From Oreohelix idahoensis (Eukaryota; Mollusca; Gastropoda; Stylommatophora; Oreohelicidae): a DNA stretch of 64,000 bases. Within the stretch, counting starts at the first letter, position 1. Each line of letters begins with the position of its first letter. Below the pieces are notes generated by a model. The model made no database searches, was not told the DNA's origin, and saw nothing but the letters and a program-made list of their open reading frames with translations. Of this stretch, positions 46,207 through 57,590 are shown piece by piece. The stretch is taken from the NCBI GenBank assembly GCA_024509875.1, contig JAMPIV010006379.1, forward strand, positions 372,001-436,000. Direction: 5' to 3'. The translations under genes were made by a program, and so were the position numbers.

Positions 46207-49097
46207 CTTCTTCTTCTTCTTCTTCTTCTTCTGCGTTCGGTTTGTAGTCATGCTAAATCTGCAGGCCTGTCGCCAGGACGAAGTCCACAGTCTTTTCCAG
46301 GTCGGCGCGGCAGCCCCATAGCTTCTGCTGGAGCTCATCACCTTTTGGCCAGGTCGCACGTCGCAATTTATCATGGGTTGGACAGTTCTGGAGAATGTGT
46401 TCTGGAGTCTGGATATCAGTTCCACATGGGCATTCATTCGTGTTGGATATCTTGAGGTGATAGAGATGTCCAAGTAATCTGCAGTGACCAGTTCTCAGGC
46501 GGAAAATTGTCGTCTGTTGGTATCTGTTTAGATGGTGGATTGGGTCATCTCTGCTGTATATATCCCCTTCCTCCTTCCACTGATTTTTGTACTTGTTGTG
46601 GATGATGGTTTTTGCTTCCCGATAGGGCAATGGGTGGCTGTATTGTTCCATTTTACTGCCACTTCTTGATAGAGCATCTGCTTTCTCATTACCAGCGATT
46701 CCACAATGGGCAGGTAACCACTGAAGGGCAATGGTTGATGACCTTTGGATGATGTTAAGCTCAGATCTGATCTCATTCATCATGTTATCATTTCTGGTGT
46801 TTTGTATTGATTCAAGTAATGATCTGCAGTCAGTGAAGATTACTATCTTAGCTTGTGGCTGCTGTTCAGGTCTGGTGAGGATCTTCAGGGCTTGCAGTAG
46901 TGCCATAGCTTCTGCCCTAAAATTGGAGGAGATCTTTCCAGTTGGGAAGGCCTTTCGGATGATCTTTCCATTTAAGAATCTTATAAAAATGCCTCCTCCA
47001 CCGTTCTTTACTGCCCCCTCAGCAGATCCATCTGTGTATGCATGTGTCCACTCCTTCGGGTTGTACTTTTCTTCAATCATTTCTTGAGCCAAAGTTTTTA
47101 GTTGTTGAGGGGTCAGGTGGCCTTTCTTTTTTATTTCAGGGACTTCTGTGATGATAGATATATTTCCATGGCAGTCGTCTGGCTCCTCGTAATCAATTAA
47201 CATTTCAATCTCAGTAGATCGATTTGGGAGGAGGTCTTCATGGCATCGATGCAGATGTTTGGAGATGTTTAGGAAGCTGGTTCTTTTCAGCCTGTTCTTT
47301 GTCACACTATGGAGTTTGGCATGCATTGGATGACTTGGCATTCGTAGAAGCTTCTCACTGTGAGTGAATACCTTTTCCTCACGTCTGTCATCAAGAGAGC
47401 GGATGTTGGTGTATCGCTCCATTGCCTGGATTGGAGAAGTCTTCATCCCTCCAGTGATTAGTCTAAGGCCTGAATTTTGCACTTTCCCTAGACATTCTGT
47501 GTTTGTTTTAGATGCTGTGGCCCAGGCTGACATGCCATATTCAAGTACAGGTCTGACTGTGCCTGTATAGACTTTTTTAAGTATGTTGGTATTTGCCCCC
47601 AACTTGTGCCAGCCAGTTTCTTCATAATAGAGAGCTTTCTTATTGCTCTCTGTTCTACTGCTTTTATGTGCGGCTTCCAGGTGAGTCTCTTATCCAACTT
47701 GACTCCTAGGTATGTTGGGTTTTCCTCGATTGGAAGTTCACTTCCATTTAGCTGCAGTGTGATTGTTTCTCTGCGATTTGACAGAGAGAAGCAGGTTGCT
47801 ACTGTCTTGGAGAGGTTTATCTGTACTCCCCAATCTGATGCCCATTTACCGATGGTATTTAGCGCTGCTTGCATCCTGAACTTCGCAGTAGGCAAATGTT
47901 CAGCAGCACACCAGGCTGCAAAATCGTCAGCATGAAGAGCCCTGGAGATATGCCCGGACAGTTTCTCTGCAATATCATTTATATATATGATAAAAAGTGT
48001 GGGGGAGATAACTCCTCCTTGTGGCACACCCTGTTGTAGAGTGACGCGATGGCTCAGTTTCCCGTCAAGTTTTACTCTTGCTGTGCGGTATCGAAGAAAG
48101 TCCCGTATTCAGTTGAACATTCTCCCTTCAATTTTGCTGTTGAGCATCTTAAGGAGGAGTCCTTCTTTCCATACCTTATCAAAGGCTTTTGTCAAGTCTA
48201 CAAAAACCGCCAGTACTTTCTTTTTCTCCTGAAAGGCATTTTCTACTTCCTGGGCTAGATATACTAGTTGGTCTTCGGTGCTGCGATTTTTCCTAAATGC
48301 TGACTGTGTGTTATCAAGCAGATGGTTTTTTTCCAGATGTTTCAGTAATCTTGAGTTCACCATTCTTTCCATTACCTTACCCAGACAGCTCAGTAGGCTA
48401 ACTGGTCGGTAGCTGGACTTGCTTGTGTTCTCCTTTTGTTTCTTTCTGATGGGAACAATGATTGCTTCTCGCCATCGATCTGGAAATTTTCCAGTACTCC
48501 ATGATTGATTGAAGATTAGGAGGAGCTTGTGCCTGGCTACAGGTCCAAGGTTCTTGATCATATCATTTGTGATGCCATCTTTTCCTGGAGCTTTTCTGTT
48601 CTTTAGTTTTGTTATGGCAGCACTGAGTTCTCTCATAGTAAGGGGTGACTTCATGCAGATAACTGGGTTTTGGTGCTTCAGTTTTTCTTTTACTTCCTTA
48701 CGTACTTCTTGGATACGTGCATGTGAAAGTGATGTGGTGCTTTCTTCCTTGTAGAAATCTGCCAGGATGTTATGTTGCCATCTTTCCTGTGTGGTATTTT
48801 TCATTTTCCTTGATGACAGTCTTACAGTAGCTGGTTGTTGTTTCTTCATTTAGCAATCTTGTCAGATTCCATAGCTTGCTTGAGTCCTTTTCCATGTTGA
48901 GACTGCTGGTCTTCTGGTGCCAGCTCCTTTGGATTTCAGCATTCTTTTGTTAATTGAAAGCTTGTTTTATGCTGTTGTGCCTCTGTTTGTTCTCTAATGT
49001 GGGATTTTGCTCCATAGTTTCCCGTGCTTTATTTAATTCACTATGGAGTTTTCCCAGGTTGTCACTCCAGTATGGTTTGTAGTCTCGTCGTTTACCT
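46207..49097 (-). mobile_element. 5'-truncated I-group LINE on the minus strand with (AAG)n tail
   Basis: Inserted in the RT domain of the RTE-like LINE, whose frame resumes at 49098 (ATACAGAGC). The 3' end carries an (AAG)n tail, visible as (CTT)n at 46205-46232. Only a 4-bp overlap ACCT is shared by both sides, so the target duplication is short or the junction used microhomology. It is a different subfamily of the element at 9715-14392. Confidence 0.88.
46253..49060 (-). pseudogene. Broken RT-RNase H of an I-group LINE
   Basis: Minus-strand frames: 48849-48109 (KNRKAPGKDGITNDMI, SSYRPVSLLSCLGKVMER, AVFVDLTKAFDKVW), a stop near 48110 at a position where Trp is expected, 48027-47488 (GVPQGGVISPTLFIIYIND, then a substituted HADDFAAWCA where YADD is usual), a frameshift near 47590, then 47602-46253 with thumb and RNase H (HAYTDGSAEGAVKNGGGGIF, FRAEAMALLQAL, FTDCRSLLESI, WLPAHCGIAGNEKADALS) and the terminal finger CPCG with EHILQNC. 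The endonuclease is lost by 5' truncation. It aligns along its length with the intact protein at 10509-14363. Confidence 0.9.
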
Positions 49098-50118
49098 ATA
49101 CAGAGCTTCTACAAGTCTTGCAGAAATTATGTGAGGACAGCAAACCATAAGTCAGAAGAGTTCAGGACCACCACTGGTGTAAGACAAGGTGATATCCTTA
49201 CCTCTTCATACTCCTTATGGACGATGTCATCAAGGCATGTAAGCAGAGAACAAGAAAGTATTCAGTGGGGTACTGGAAGATGAGACAGGTCTATATTTCA
49301 GAGCTGGCATTTGCTGATGATGTTGCCCTGATTGCTAAATCAGAGGCACATCTCCAATCCAACCTGCAAGTCTGGAAGGAAGAGCTGGAGAAGAGAGGGA
49401 TGGTCATAAGCAGCTCTAAAACAAAATCCATGGTGATATCACGAGGAGAAAGAAGACATCAGATTAAGCTGGGAGAACAGGTCCTGGAGCAGGTCGACCA
49501 CTTTAAATACCTCGGAGCTATTATAGACCGAAAGGGAGGCATCAAAGAAGAGTTGGCCACTCGAAAAGCAGTAGCTGGGAGACTTTTTCAGGCCATAAAT
49601 CGAGGATTCCTCAGCAAGAGAGAGGTTGGTAAGAAAACGAAGATGGCTGTATACAGCTCCACCTATGTCCCAGTCTTGACATATGGATGCGAGTCATGGG
49701 CAATGACTACAACCCATAAAAGCCAGATCCAAACCTCAGAAATGAGGTATTTGAGGAAGGTGGTTGAAGTAACAAGAAGAGACATGGTACGCAACCAGAC
49801 GATACGTCAAGGCCTTAAATCCTACCCCCTGCAGACCCAAGTAGAACAGGCCCAATTAAGATGGTTTGGCCATGTCTGCAGAATGGGAGAAGATCGGCTA
49901 CCACGACAAGCATGGGAAACAAAGAGCCAAGGATCCAGACCCCGAGGATGACCCAGAGTCCGCTGGGAGGACAACATTAGACAATCTTTGAAGGAGCGAG
50001 GACTAGAATGGAACCAGGCCAGGAGGAAGACAGCCGATAGGATAGTCTGGCGCTCTCTCTTCCAAACCTCTACACCTCACGGTAGAAGGAGAACTACTAA
50101 GTAAGTATGAACCAAACC

Positions 50119-51138
50119 CTACAGAACGCCCATGAATTCACCGACCATCCTGAGAGGTATAGATGAATTCATCGGTCCCAATCCAACCACCCACTAATTA
50201 CAAAACATACATCCACGAAAATACATGTAACATAGAAAAAAAAGAACTCTGGCAAACAAAATTCTCAGCATCACACACTGCATGTAACTTTAAATGTACT
50301 TATCTGTTATGCCAGAAACAACAGATCCTCCTGGTTTGACGCCTCCCTCACACGGCACGATTACAACACTTCGTGCAGACCAGGTTAGGTTTAGATTTTA
50401 CACACTGCACACTCGAACAAGACTGCCTTTCGGTCCGTCGTCTTCTTGATATCAACGTTGAACAATATCTTGAAAGTAGGCCAACATCGGGCAAAAACTT
50501 CAAGTTGTCACGTAATTTATTGAGGAAAGCCTTTTTCCTGCAATAACTTCGACTTGAAAAATTAAGGCCGCAATTAACGTTCATACATCCCCACACAGGT
50601 GACCATTTTGAAAATTTTTGATAATGAAGTCCAACGACTTGAAAAAATACTCCTGACATCAGTAAGAAACAATATTAGATTCAGAATTTAGTATGAGGCT
50701 CCCATTCCAGGTGTAGAAGGCTTGGCCCCCATTTTAGCTGTTACGGGTCGTTATATGATTAGTACAGTCGGAGTAGACGTCTTGCTACTCTGGCCAATAT
50801 TACCTAAGGGTAGACATGGTAGACCCCGAACCCAGCTATCCAACTCCAAATACTTAATATCACCACCAAGGCCGAGTGGACAATCAAACAATGCTTATTG
50901 TACAAACCACAACTCCACAGGTATCAACTTGACAGCCATTATAGCGCATGGCATAAACTGTATCGTCATGTAAAGATCTGTAGCTTCAGTCGCTAGTAAC
51001 ACTGTCCTCGACAGTTTTCCACATATTTATTTACTCAGTTCAAAGAAATATATACTTTCTTGCACATGCAGATATCTAATACCCCTCACATGGGATCTTG
51101 GAGTACAGAAATTGGTATCATATATGAATCAAGCACAC
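50119..51138. other. Unassigned intronic stretch
   Basis: Sequence to the right of the RTE-like LINE. Short ORFs at 50348-50659 (minus) and 50722-50973 (plus) show no motifs I recognise. Before the LINE insertion it was contiguous with 34629-35097. Confidence 0.4.
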
Positions 51139-51146
51139 AATCATAA

Positions 51147-51361
51147 TTATCTCAGGAGCACAAACACAATACGTCCAATCGGCATGAAAAACGCCATAGC
51201 TCTCCTCCCCTTCTCTCCCACCAGTAACCTGTCTCACGAGACCCCGCCAAGCATGATCGCTTAATGAAGCTCTCCTGTCTTTTCCAGTGACCTGTGTCAA
51301 AATAAACAACCACAGAGCCACGTTGAGCTAAGCTATCAAATACACACCTGTTATGAATTTT
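51147..51361. repeat. 215-bp dispersed repeat, copy 2, with 8-bp target duplication
   Basis: Same length and ends as 25907-26121. Here AATCATAA occurs on both sides (51139-51146 and 51362-51369), which defines the element ends exactly and shows that it is mobile. Confidence 0.88.
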
Positions 51362-51370
51362 AATCATAAC

Positions 51371-52367
51371 AGTTGGATTGAGTAATGTAACTTTCGAAGT
51401 GAAAACAGGAGTACGACAGGGATGCCCCTAATCAACAACATTATTTTTGACAGCCATAGATTGGGCGATGAACCAGACAACAGAGGGCAGTCCAAGAGGA
51501 ATTAGATGGACAACGTTTTCTACACTGGAAGACCTGGAATATGCAGATGACACTGCACTACTCGCGCATTCACATCAACACATCCAAGAAAAAACCGATA
51601 AACTGAATAAGTGTGGCCAGCAGGTTGGCCTGAACATCAATCTGAAGAAGACAGAGGTCATGACGCTAAATGTGGGCAATCCTGAGCCAATAACAGTAAG
51701 GAACCAGAAGTTAGAACAGACAGACACATTTACTTCCCTAGGATGCAAAGTAACACCTGATGACAGAACAAGCAAGGACAATAACAACAGAATGAATAAA
51801 GCGAGAACAGCCTTTGCTAGTCTCAACAACATTTGGAAGTCTTCCCAGTACAGCACAAACGCCAAACTAAGACTGTATGAGAGCTGTGTACATTCTGTGC
51901 TTCTCTATGGTGTGGAATGCTGGAGAGTAACAAAGAAGGAAATGTCGAAACTGTCCTCCTTCCACACAATCTGCCTAAGGAAAATTCTCCGAATCTTTTG
52001 GCCCAACACCATCAGCGACCAAGAACTACTTATTCAGAGTAACCAGGAGGACATGCACACCATCATAGCTGGCAGACGCTGGAGTTGGGTTGGCCACGTC
52101 CTCAGAAGGGAGCCTGATACCATCACTAGAACAGCTATGCTATGGACCCCCGAAGGAAAGCGAAAGAGAGGCTGACCAAAAACAACTTGACGAAGAACTG
52201 TGGAATCCGAGATGCAAAGAATGGACCAGAGTTGGGGCACTGTATGAAGGATGGCCGCCGACCGAGCAAAGTAGAATCAATTTGTTGCTGCCCTACAAGA
52301 CGCCAACAGGCGTGATGGCCACTGACTGCTTTGACAATTGGCGGTTATGGATCAAAGAAGAAGAACT
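51371..52367 (+). pseudogene. LINE family G fragment, RT C-terminal half to 3' end
   Basis: Starts inside RT with VTFEVKTGVRQGCP, a stop, then TAIDWAMNQTT, a YADDTALLAHSH active site, LGLNINLKKTEV-like sequence, GVECWRVTKKEMSKL, GRRWSWVGHVLRREPD and KRKRG before a stop at 52175. Remnants of the C-terminus continue to about 52290. The last 80 bases and the GATCAAAGAAGAAGAA end match the minus-strand copy at 18404-19146. It begins one or two bases after the 215-bp repeat's target duplication, which probably inserted close to its truncated 5' end. Confidence 0.85.
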
Positions 52368-52873
52368 GACAGATAAAAGAATTAGAAGGTTTATTTCTTC
52401 ATTGTAAAAAGCTGAGGAAATGTTCTCCTCTCTTACGGCTTCTGTGGATATTTTTATTTTTATAAGTCTGCTGAGACTTCTGAGCATCCACGGGGCAGAG
52501 TTGTTAGCGCGCTTGATTCTCAAGGCAGAGGGACTGATTTCGAAACTAGTTCACATCCTGCTGCAGTCTGCTTAGCTATAAAAAGGTGTACCTGATTCTG
52601 CTGCTGAGTTGAACAAGGCAAAGGCAGTGGGGACGAGGCCTGGGCACCCCCCTCTCATAAAGACGAGACCTAGTGCAGGTGAAGTGTCGAACACTTTACA
52701 CCCCTGCGACAGTATCTTCTATGGGGCAACCTTGGCCTTTCTATAAGACCTTGATGACTTGGCATTCTCTGAACAGAAGCAGTGTTTTACAGAAGCTTTT
52801 AATAAATAATTATATATGACACAGGCTCATTGGTTGTTAATCATATAATGCCTTATAATGTCCTTATTTTCAG

Positions 52874-53043
52874 CATATCAAGTCATCTTTGCAAGACTGG
52901 CATATTGAAGAGGACATATTCACTGATACTACACCTTACGGAGAGAAAAAGTTCACGAATATCATTGCCACCTTTAATCCTCAAAAGCCTGTCAAAGTTG
53001 TCTTGGCATGTCATTTTGACTCAAAATATTTTACACGTAGAAC
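52874..53043 (+). CDS. QPCT: QPCT exon 3
   Basis: Bounded by acceptor CTTATTTTCAG and a strong donor GTAAGTAAG. The 170-base exon starts in phase 0 and ends two bases into a codon. It encodes HIKSSLQDWHIEEDIFTDTT, PYGEKKFTNIIATFNPQKP, then VKVVLACHFDSKYF. This is the family signature around the first beta strands of the metallopeptidase-like fold: human QPCT has TPYG...F.NII.TLNP and LVLACHYDSKYF. The Cys in LACH corresponds to the one that forms a disulfide with the Cys in exon 4 (AVPC) in human QPCT. This is the most clear-cut host exon. Confidence 0.96.
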
Positions 53044-54124
53044 GTAAGTAAGATGAAGAGAATGTCCATTAGTTGTCATCTATTTAGGCTTCTTGTATTT
53101 AGACTACTGATCTTATCTAATTTAGACTACTTATCTTATCTACACTGGTCATTGTATTTATTGTAATGTATTTAGGCTACTGATCTTGTCCCCTGTGGTC
53201 ATTGATTTATTATAAACATAGAAATAAAGAGGGAAGCCCAAGGCAAGGCCTGTAAATCATAAACAGACCACACAAATGGGTGCATTAAGTCAGTTTTAGG
53301 AAAGAAAGAAGTTTGATGTGCTTGGATGGTTGAATGTCTTAGCACATCTATGTCTTGCAATGAGGCAGTGCAGTGGCATCACTTGAATGAACCTGATGTC
53401 ACTTGATTTATTTTTTTAAATCCTTTTGTGTAGCATACTTTTTTCTTTATTCTTTCTTATAGTGCAAATGATTTAACAATTTTGAAATCTGTACTTATTT
53501 TAATGTATTCAGCTATTGATCTTAGCTGCAGTGGTCTATGTTTCTGCAGGAGATTGCAATACAGTGATGGAAACAGTATAACAGTGTGTGAAATTAATTT
53601 TGTCACTCAGGCAAATATAGTTGCTGTAGCGGTTCTTGTGTTTTTGTTCACCCATTCTGAAATTCAATGACCACACCGGCTTCCGTAAACTTGCCTGCGC
53701 GGGGTTAGTCTATTTTGCAATTCGCAGGTAGGGGTGGCAGGAAGAGCGCTTAGTTAGTCTATTATGGATTTCGCAGGTAGGGGTGGCAGCATGGCACATG
53801 AATGTATTAAGCATAAAGAAAATATTATGTATGTCCTGTAAAAAGAATCCTGTTACACTCCCATTGAGGCACATTGGGAATATGGTGTTATGGAGAGGTC
53901 AACTGCAGACAGAAGTGAAATAAATGTAAAGAGCGGTACAGGTGGACTTTGCATGCGTATTTGAAGGTCTATGCTCCTTTGCGATCTGTAGGGCAGTGAT
54001 GATAAAGATATACGACCTCTTTTCATGTCTCTTTTTGAATACTTTCAACGATTTAACGTGTAGTTCTCGAAATTGTCTTGTTAAGATGATTGTCAAATAA
54101 ATTATTTTTTTTTTTGGGGGGGGG

Positions 54125-55157
54125 GGGGGGGGGGAATTACAGAGCGCTCATACATACAGGAGCATCTGTAAGCCTCATAAGGGAACAACTTTATAAGCAA
54201 ATAAAAAAATACGCACAGTTCCAGCATTCCAGAACATATATGGCCTCTGTAACTGGGTAAGAATTGAAATCCTTAGGCATTGCCCATGTCACATTTAAGA
54301 TTGGCAGCCAGACAATCACACGTGCATTCGTTATCACTGGAGGCATGAGTTGAAATTTTATCCTAGGAAGAGATTTTCTGTCAAAACACCAAGCCCGGAT
54401 ATATTTTGATCTACGGAAAATAAGAATAAATGAAGAATATGTAGAACTCCAAGATGACATCATATTGCATCATTGATTCGTTTAACAGCCCCGGTTACCC
54501 TCTTACCAAATTCATTAGTTATAGCCAAGAGTAGGATCAAAGCGTCACAATATATAAAATCTGGACAAACTATTCACGTGGAACCCATACCGGGAGAAGA
54601 TATAAATGAAGACCCAATGCTGTTTATTACAGAAGGAATAGCAGAAGTCACAACAAACAGAGACTTCCCGGTTATGATAGTCAACACATCTGGTAAAACG
54701 ACAACCATTGCTAGAGGTGCTATCATAGCTCAAGTACAATCATCCTTCATACGAGACACCTACAAAACTAAACAAGGTAACACTGACCGACATAATGCAG
54801 GCGAGAGTCATACCCATCAATCCGCGCCCCGCATAAGACCACACAATACACCCCCGCCACCCCATTGACTCTGCTGCATGGCACGTTAGGTCTAGAGGTA
54901 AGACTGATCGAGATAGGAGGTTTCATAAACAAAACATCACTACATCAGTCCCCGTGTCAGACAACACAATACACCATCCGCCGCCCCCAAGGTTCAGTGC
55001 AAGTGCTTCGACACACCATAATTCCCCCATGGAGAAAGACGGAGAGTTCAAAACAAGCTAAACAATTGCCCGGAGGATACCTGGAAGCACCGAAAAGAGA
55101 AAAGGTATTCACGGATGGCACAGAATATTATCAGAACACCCGCAAATATCGAACATG
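54125..55157 (+). pseudogene. Retropepsin and linker relic of another Gypsy-like element
   Basis: Just after a T11-G19 tract, codons read ALIHTGASVSLIREQLYKQI, with His replacing the catalytic Asp of DTGAS. Then SVTG, a stop, GIAHVTFKIGSQTITRAFVI and NFILGRDFLSKHQARIYFDL, the flap and ILGRDFL motifs of retropepsins. The ORF 54473-54868 continues with RLTAPVTLLPNSLVIAKSRI and FPVMIVNTSGKTTTIARGAI, the linker that follows protease in many Gypsy elements. No RT follows. The beginning is cut off by the homopolymer tract. Confidence 0.75.
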
Positions 55158-55178
55158 AAGACAACCAGAAATCGATTA

Positions 55179-57231
55179 CACTAGTCAACAAATTTTCAAA
55201 AGTTATTTGTACCAGAAATTAAATATACCATTTCTTATTGATTTTGACATGCTGATTTCAAATATCATAATGAAATTCACCAATTGGCTCTGGGTTTTTT
55301 TTTAAATGATGAATTTACATTACAGTAATACAAATAATGTATACTTGTTTAATTCTCTGGGATGAACAGCTAGTCTTTCTACTTTAGCATTATAAAAATT
55401 GTGGTTACATACTCAATTAATTGATATTTCAACATAAAATGATAGAAAAAATAAAAACATTATTTAAAGTTCACATATCATGTTTTAAAAAGGCACATTT
55501 GAACCCATTCCATCATTATTCAGTCGCTGTTCGAGCTCTCTTTGCTTGCTTCTTGTAGTCAATCGATGAGGTGTCTCTTGTCACAGTCCAACAGTAATCA
55601 GCAAGCATTGAAGGGCTTCAGTTGCCTTGATACCTTGTCTCCTTAGCAGCAATGTCCTGGTGAAATCGTTCACCATGCTCATCAGTGACCGCTCCACAGT
55701 TTGACAAAGAAATCCAGATGAGAATCCAGAAAATGAATTTTCAAAGACATGTTGCAGCCAAGACTCTTATACTTCAGAAGGAGATTTTCTACAATTTCAT
55801 TGTAATTATCAGATCTGTTGTTTCCAAGAAAATTGTCCACCACTGACTTAAATGCTAGCCATGCTGCTTTTTCCTTGCCACGCAAAACGCAAAGAAACTC
55901 GTCATCATGAAGAAGTTTTCGAATTTGCGGACCAACAAATACTCCCTCTCTTATTTTAGCTTCACTCAGTCTTGGAAATTTTCTGATGAGGTATTTGAAA
56001 GCCTCATCTGTTTTCTCCATTGCCTTGACAAAGTTTTTCATGAGACCCAGCTTAATGTGCAAGGGTGGCAACAAAATCTTGCTGGTGTCGACAAGTGCTG
56101 GGTTCTCAACGTTCTTACTGCCAGGCTGCAATTACTGCCTGATTGGCCAATGTCTTCTGATGTAATGGTCACTTCGTGCACGGTTATCCCACTCACAGAG
56201 AAAGCAACAGTACTTGGTGTATCCACCCTGTAGTCCAAGCAAAAGAGCAACCACTTTTAAGTCACCGCAAAGTGACCAATGATGATGATCATAGTTTATA
56301 CACTTCAAAAGCTGCTTAATGTTTTCATAAGTTTCTTTCATATGAACTGCGTGACCAACTGGAATTGATGGTAACACATTACCATTATTCAACAAAACAG
56401 CTTTAAGACTAGTCTTGGATGAATCAATGAAAAGCCTCCACTCTTCCGGTATGTAATTGATTTTGAGGGCTGCCATTAAACCAGAAATGTTGTGGCACGC
56501 AGAAAGGTCACCCTCTTTGAAAAAGAATGTAATAAGCGGCTTCTGGCGGTTCCTATACACAGAAATTGTAACATCTTCTGCTAGGAGATTCCACTGTTGC
56601 AATCTGGAACCCAAAAGCTCCGCCTTGTTCTTCGGTAAATTCAGATCTCTTACAAGATCATTCAGTTCACCTTGGGTTATTAAGTGTGGTTTAGTGGATG
56701 TAGTTTGCTCAAAATCGGGGTATTGCAGCATATGTGTGGCGCCCAGTTCTTATCTTGATCCCCTATTCTGCAGCCAAAATACAAACTGTATGCCTTCTTA
56801 ATCACTTTAGTTATATTTAGTTTTTGTGATAGAAATGTCACCTCACCACATATATAACAGAATTTATTAGCACTGCTCACACATGTCCTCGGCATTTCTA
56901 ACTACAATACTTTTGATGAGGACAAATGCACTAACTAATGGCAAAATTTTATCAGAGATACGATTTTTATACCCAAAGGTGATGTAACCATAGGTAATAT
57001 TGCATCATCAACTTCTAGTTACATTTTTATTGGTCATTAGAAAAGATTATGCAATCGCCCACAACAGTTGTGTCATATATATAAATTGACCGTAATTAAA
57101 TAAACTAGTAGCAAATATCTTGAAAACTAGAGCCAATCAACATTTTTTAATGTCATTTTCGTATTCAGCACACCAAAATTAGTTAAGATCAGCTATTTTC
57201 ATTTCTGGTACATTTTGGTTGTTGACTAGTG
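55179..57231 (-). mobile_element. CACTA-like DNA transposon, copy 2
   Basis: Terminal inverted repeats begin CACTAGTCAACAA at both ends and share TGTACCAGAAAT a little further in. A 3-bp duplication TTA flanks it (55176-55178 and 57232-57234). It carries a minus-strand relic homologous to that in copy 1, though the two differ in sequence throughout, so they are separate families. Confidence 0.85.
55540..56895 (-). pseudogene. Broken probable transposase, related to copy 1
   Basis: From 56895: MPRTCVSSANKFCYICGEVT, KKAYSLYFGCRIGDQDK, then a gap. ORF 56731-56132: WRLFIDSSKTSLKAVLLNNG, SIPVGHAVHMKETYENI, LCGDLKVVALLLGLQGGYTK, CCFLCEWDNRAR. ORF 56131-55682: LLPPLHIKLGLMKNFVKAME, GVFVGPQIRKLL, CNMSLKIHFLDSHLDFF. 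After a frameshift at about 55700, DEHGERFHQDIA and SPSMLADYCWTVTRD follow. It matches the protein in 28295-30650 in order and motif. Paired Cys suggest zinc binding. One stop near 56132 and one frameshift disable it. Confidence 0.8.
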
Positions 57232-57590
57232 TTATCAGTTTAAATACCCAGATATGGTTGATCAAGAGATCATTATAGAAGCCTATCGGAATACACAGTC
57301 TCCTAAGGAAAAACGTAGACCCACGAGGAACACTGTAAACCTAGTTATACAAGATCAACCCAGGTTGCAAAGATGTAGAGTAAGCAACCTTCGCAAAATC
57401 CCATGCACTTCGAATCGATGTAGATCACAGAACGATCGAGCTGTTTCATTCCCTACACAGGACCATAGAAATTACATTGCTACAAATCGACGTCACTTCA
57501 ATCCACAGAAGAGAGACTCTTACCACCACCATCACCCAACCAGATGAATAATCCCTTTGATGTCCTGCCACACAACCGGATGGATAAATT

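Larger units (their letters stand above)
35155..50104 (+). pseudogene. Broken endonuclease-reverse transcriptase of the RTE-like LINE
   Basis: Pieces in order. 35155-35468: TAYGTWNTRSING, KLEILAITETKKKG. 44431-45015: GGVGCIVAQNQKD, IVYGPNEDERAE, IMLGDFNARVGNGHARWGG, GSDHYLL, an APE-type endonuclease. 45067-45864: linker and the start of RT, KAAGHDGITPEMVKF. 45865-46206: GNHRGISLLSVPGKIYSRIL, VQCGFRANRITQDLI, CFIDLEKAFDRVPW. 49098-49951: FYKSCRNYVRTANHK, TTTGVRQGDIL, LAFADDVALIAKSE (active site), FKYLGAIIDRKGG, RWFGHVCRMGEDRLPRQ. Stops at 45015, 45501, 45864 and 49951 and a frameshift near 49208 kill it. There is no RNase H. Domain make-up and size fit the RTE clade. Confidence 0.88.
35110..50106 (+). 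mobile_element. RTE-like LINE, near full length, split by two nested insertions
   Basis: A 12-bp target duplication ATGAACCAAACC (35098-35109 and 50107-50118) brackets the whole block, which closes in a TAAGTAAGT tail. Removing the LTR element (35469-44430 plus one GTACC) and the I-group LINE (46207-49097) leaves about 3.1 kb, the normal size of an RTE element. The coding frame reads across the first removed junction without a break. Confidence 0.9.
24012..52873 (+). other. QPCT intron 2 (about 28.9 kb)
   Basis: From donor GTCTGA to acceptor CTTATTTTCAG, both phase 0. It holds a minus-strand Gypsy-type relic, a CACTA-like transposon, a mariner, an RTE-like LINE with two nested insertions, and two copies of a 215-bp repeat. 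Unassigned stretches: 24012-25780 (A-rich near 24810, with a near-duplicated GAAAAGGCTGGAAAA on both sides of the A run), 26150-26945, 34629-35097, 50119-51138 and 52370-52873. Confidence 0.85.

Noticed and set aside
53705..53789. Target duplication or regulatory repeat (36 bp twice)
   Set aside because: The copies are only 49 bp apart with nothing recognisable between; treated as a minor local duplication.
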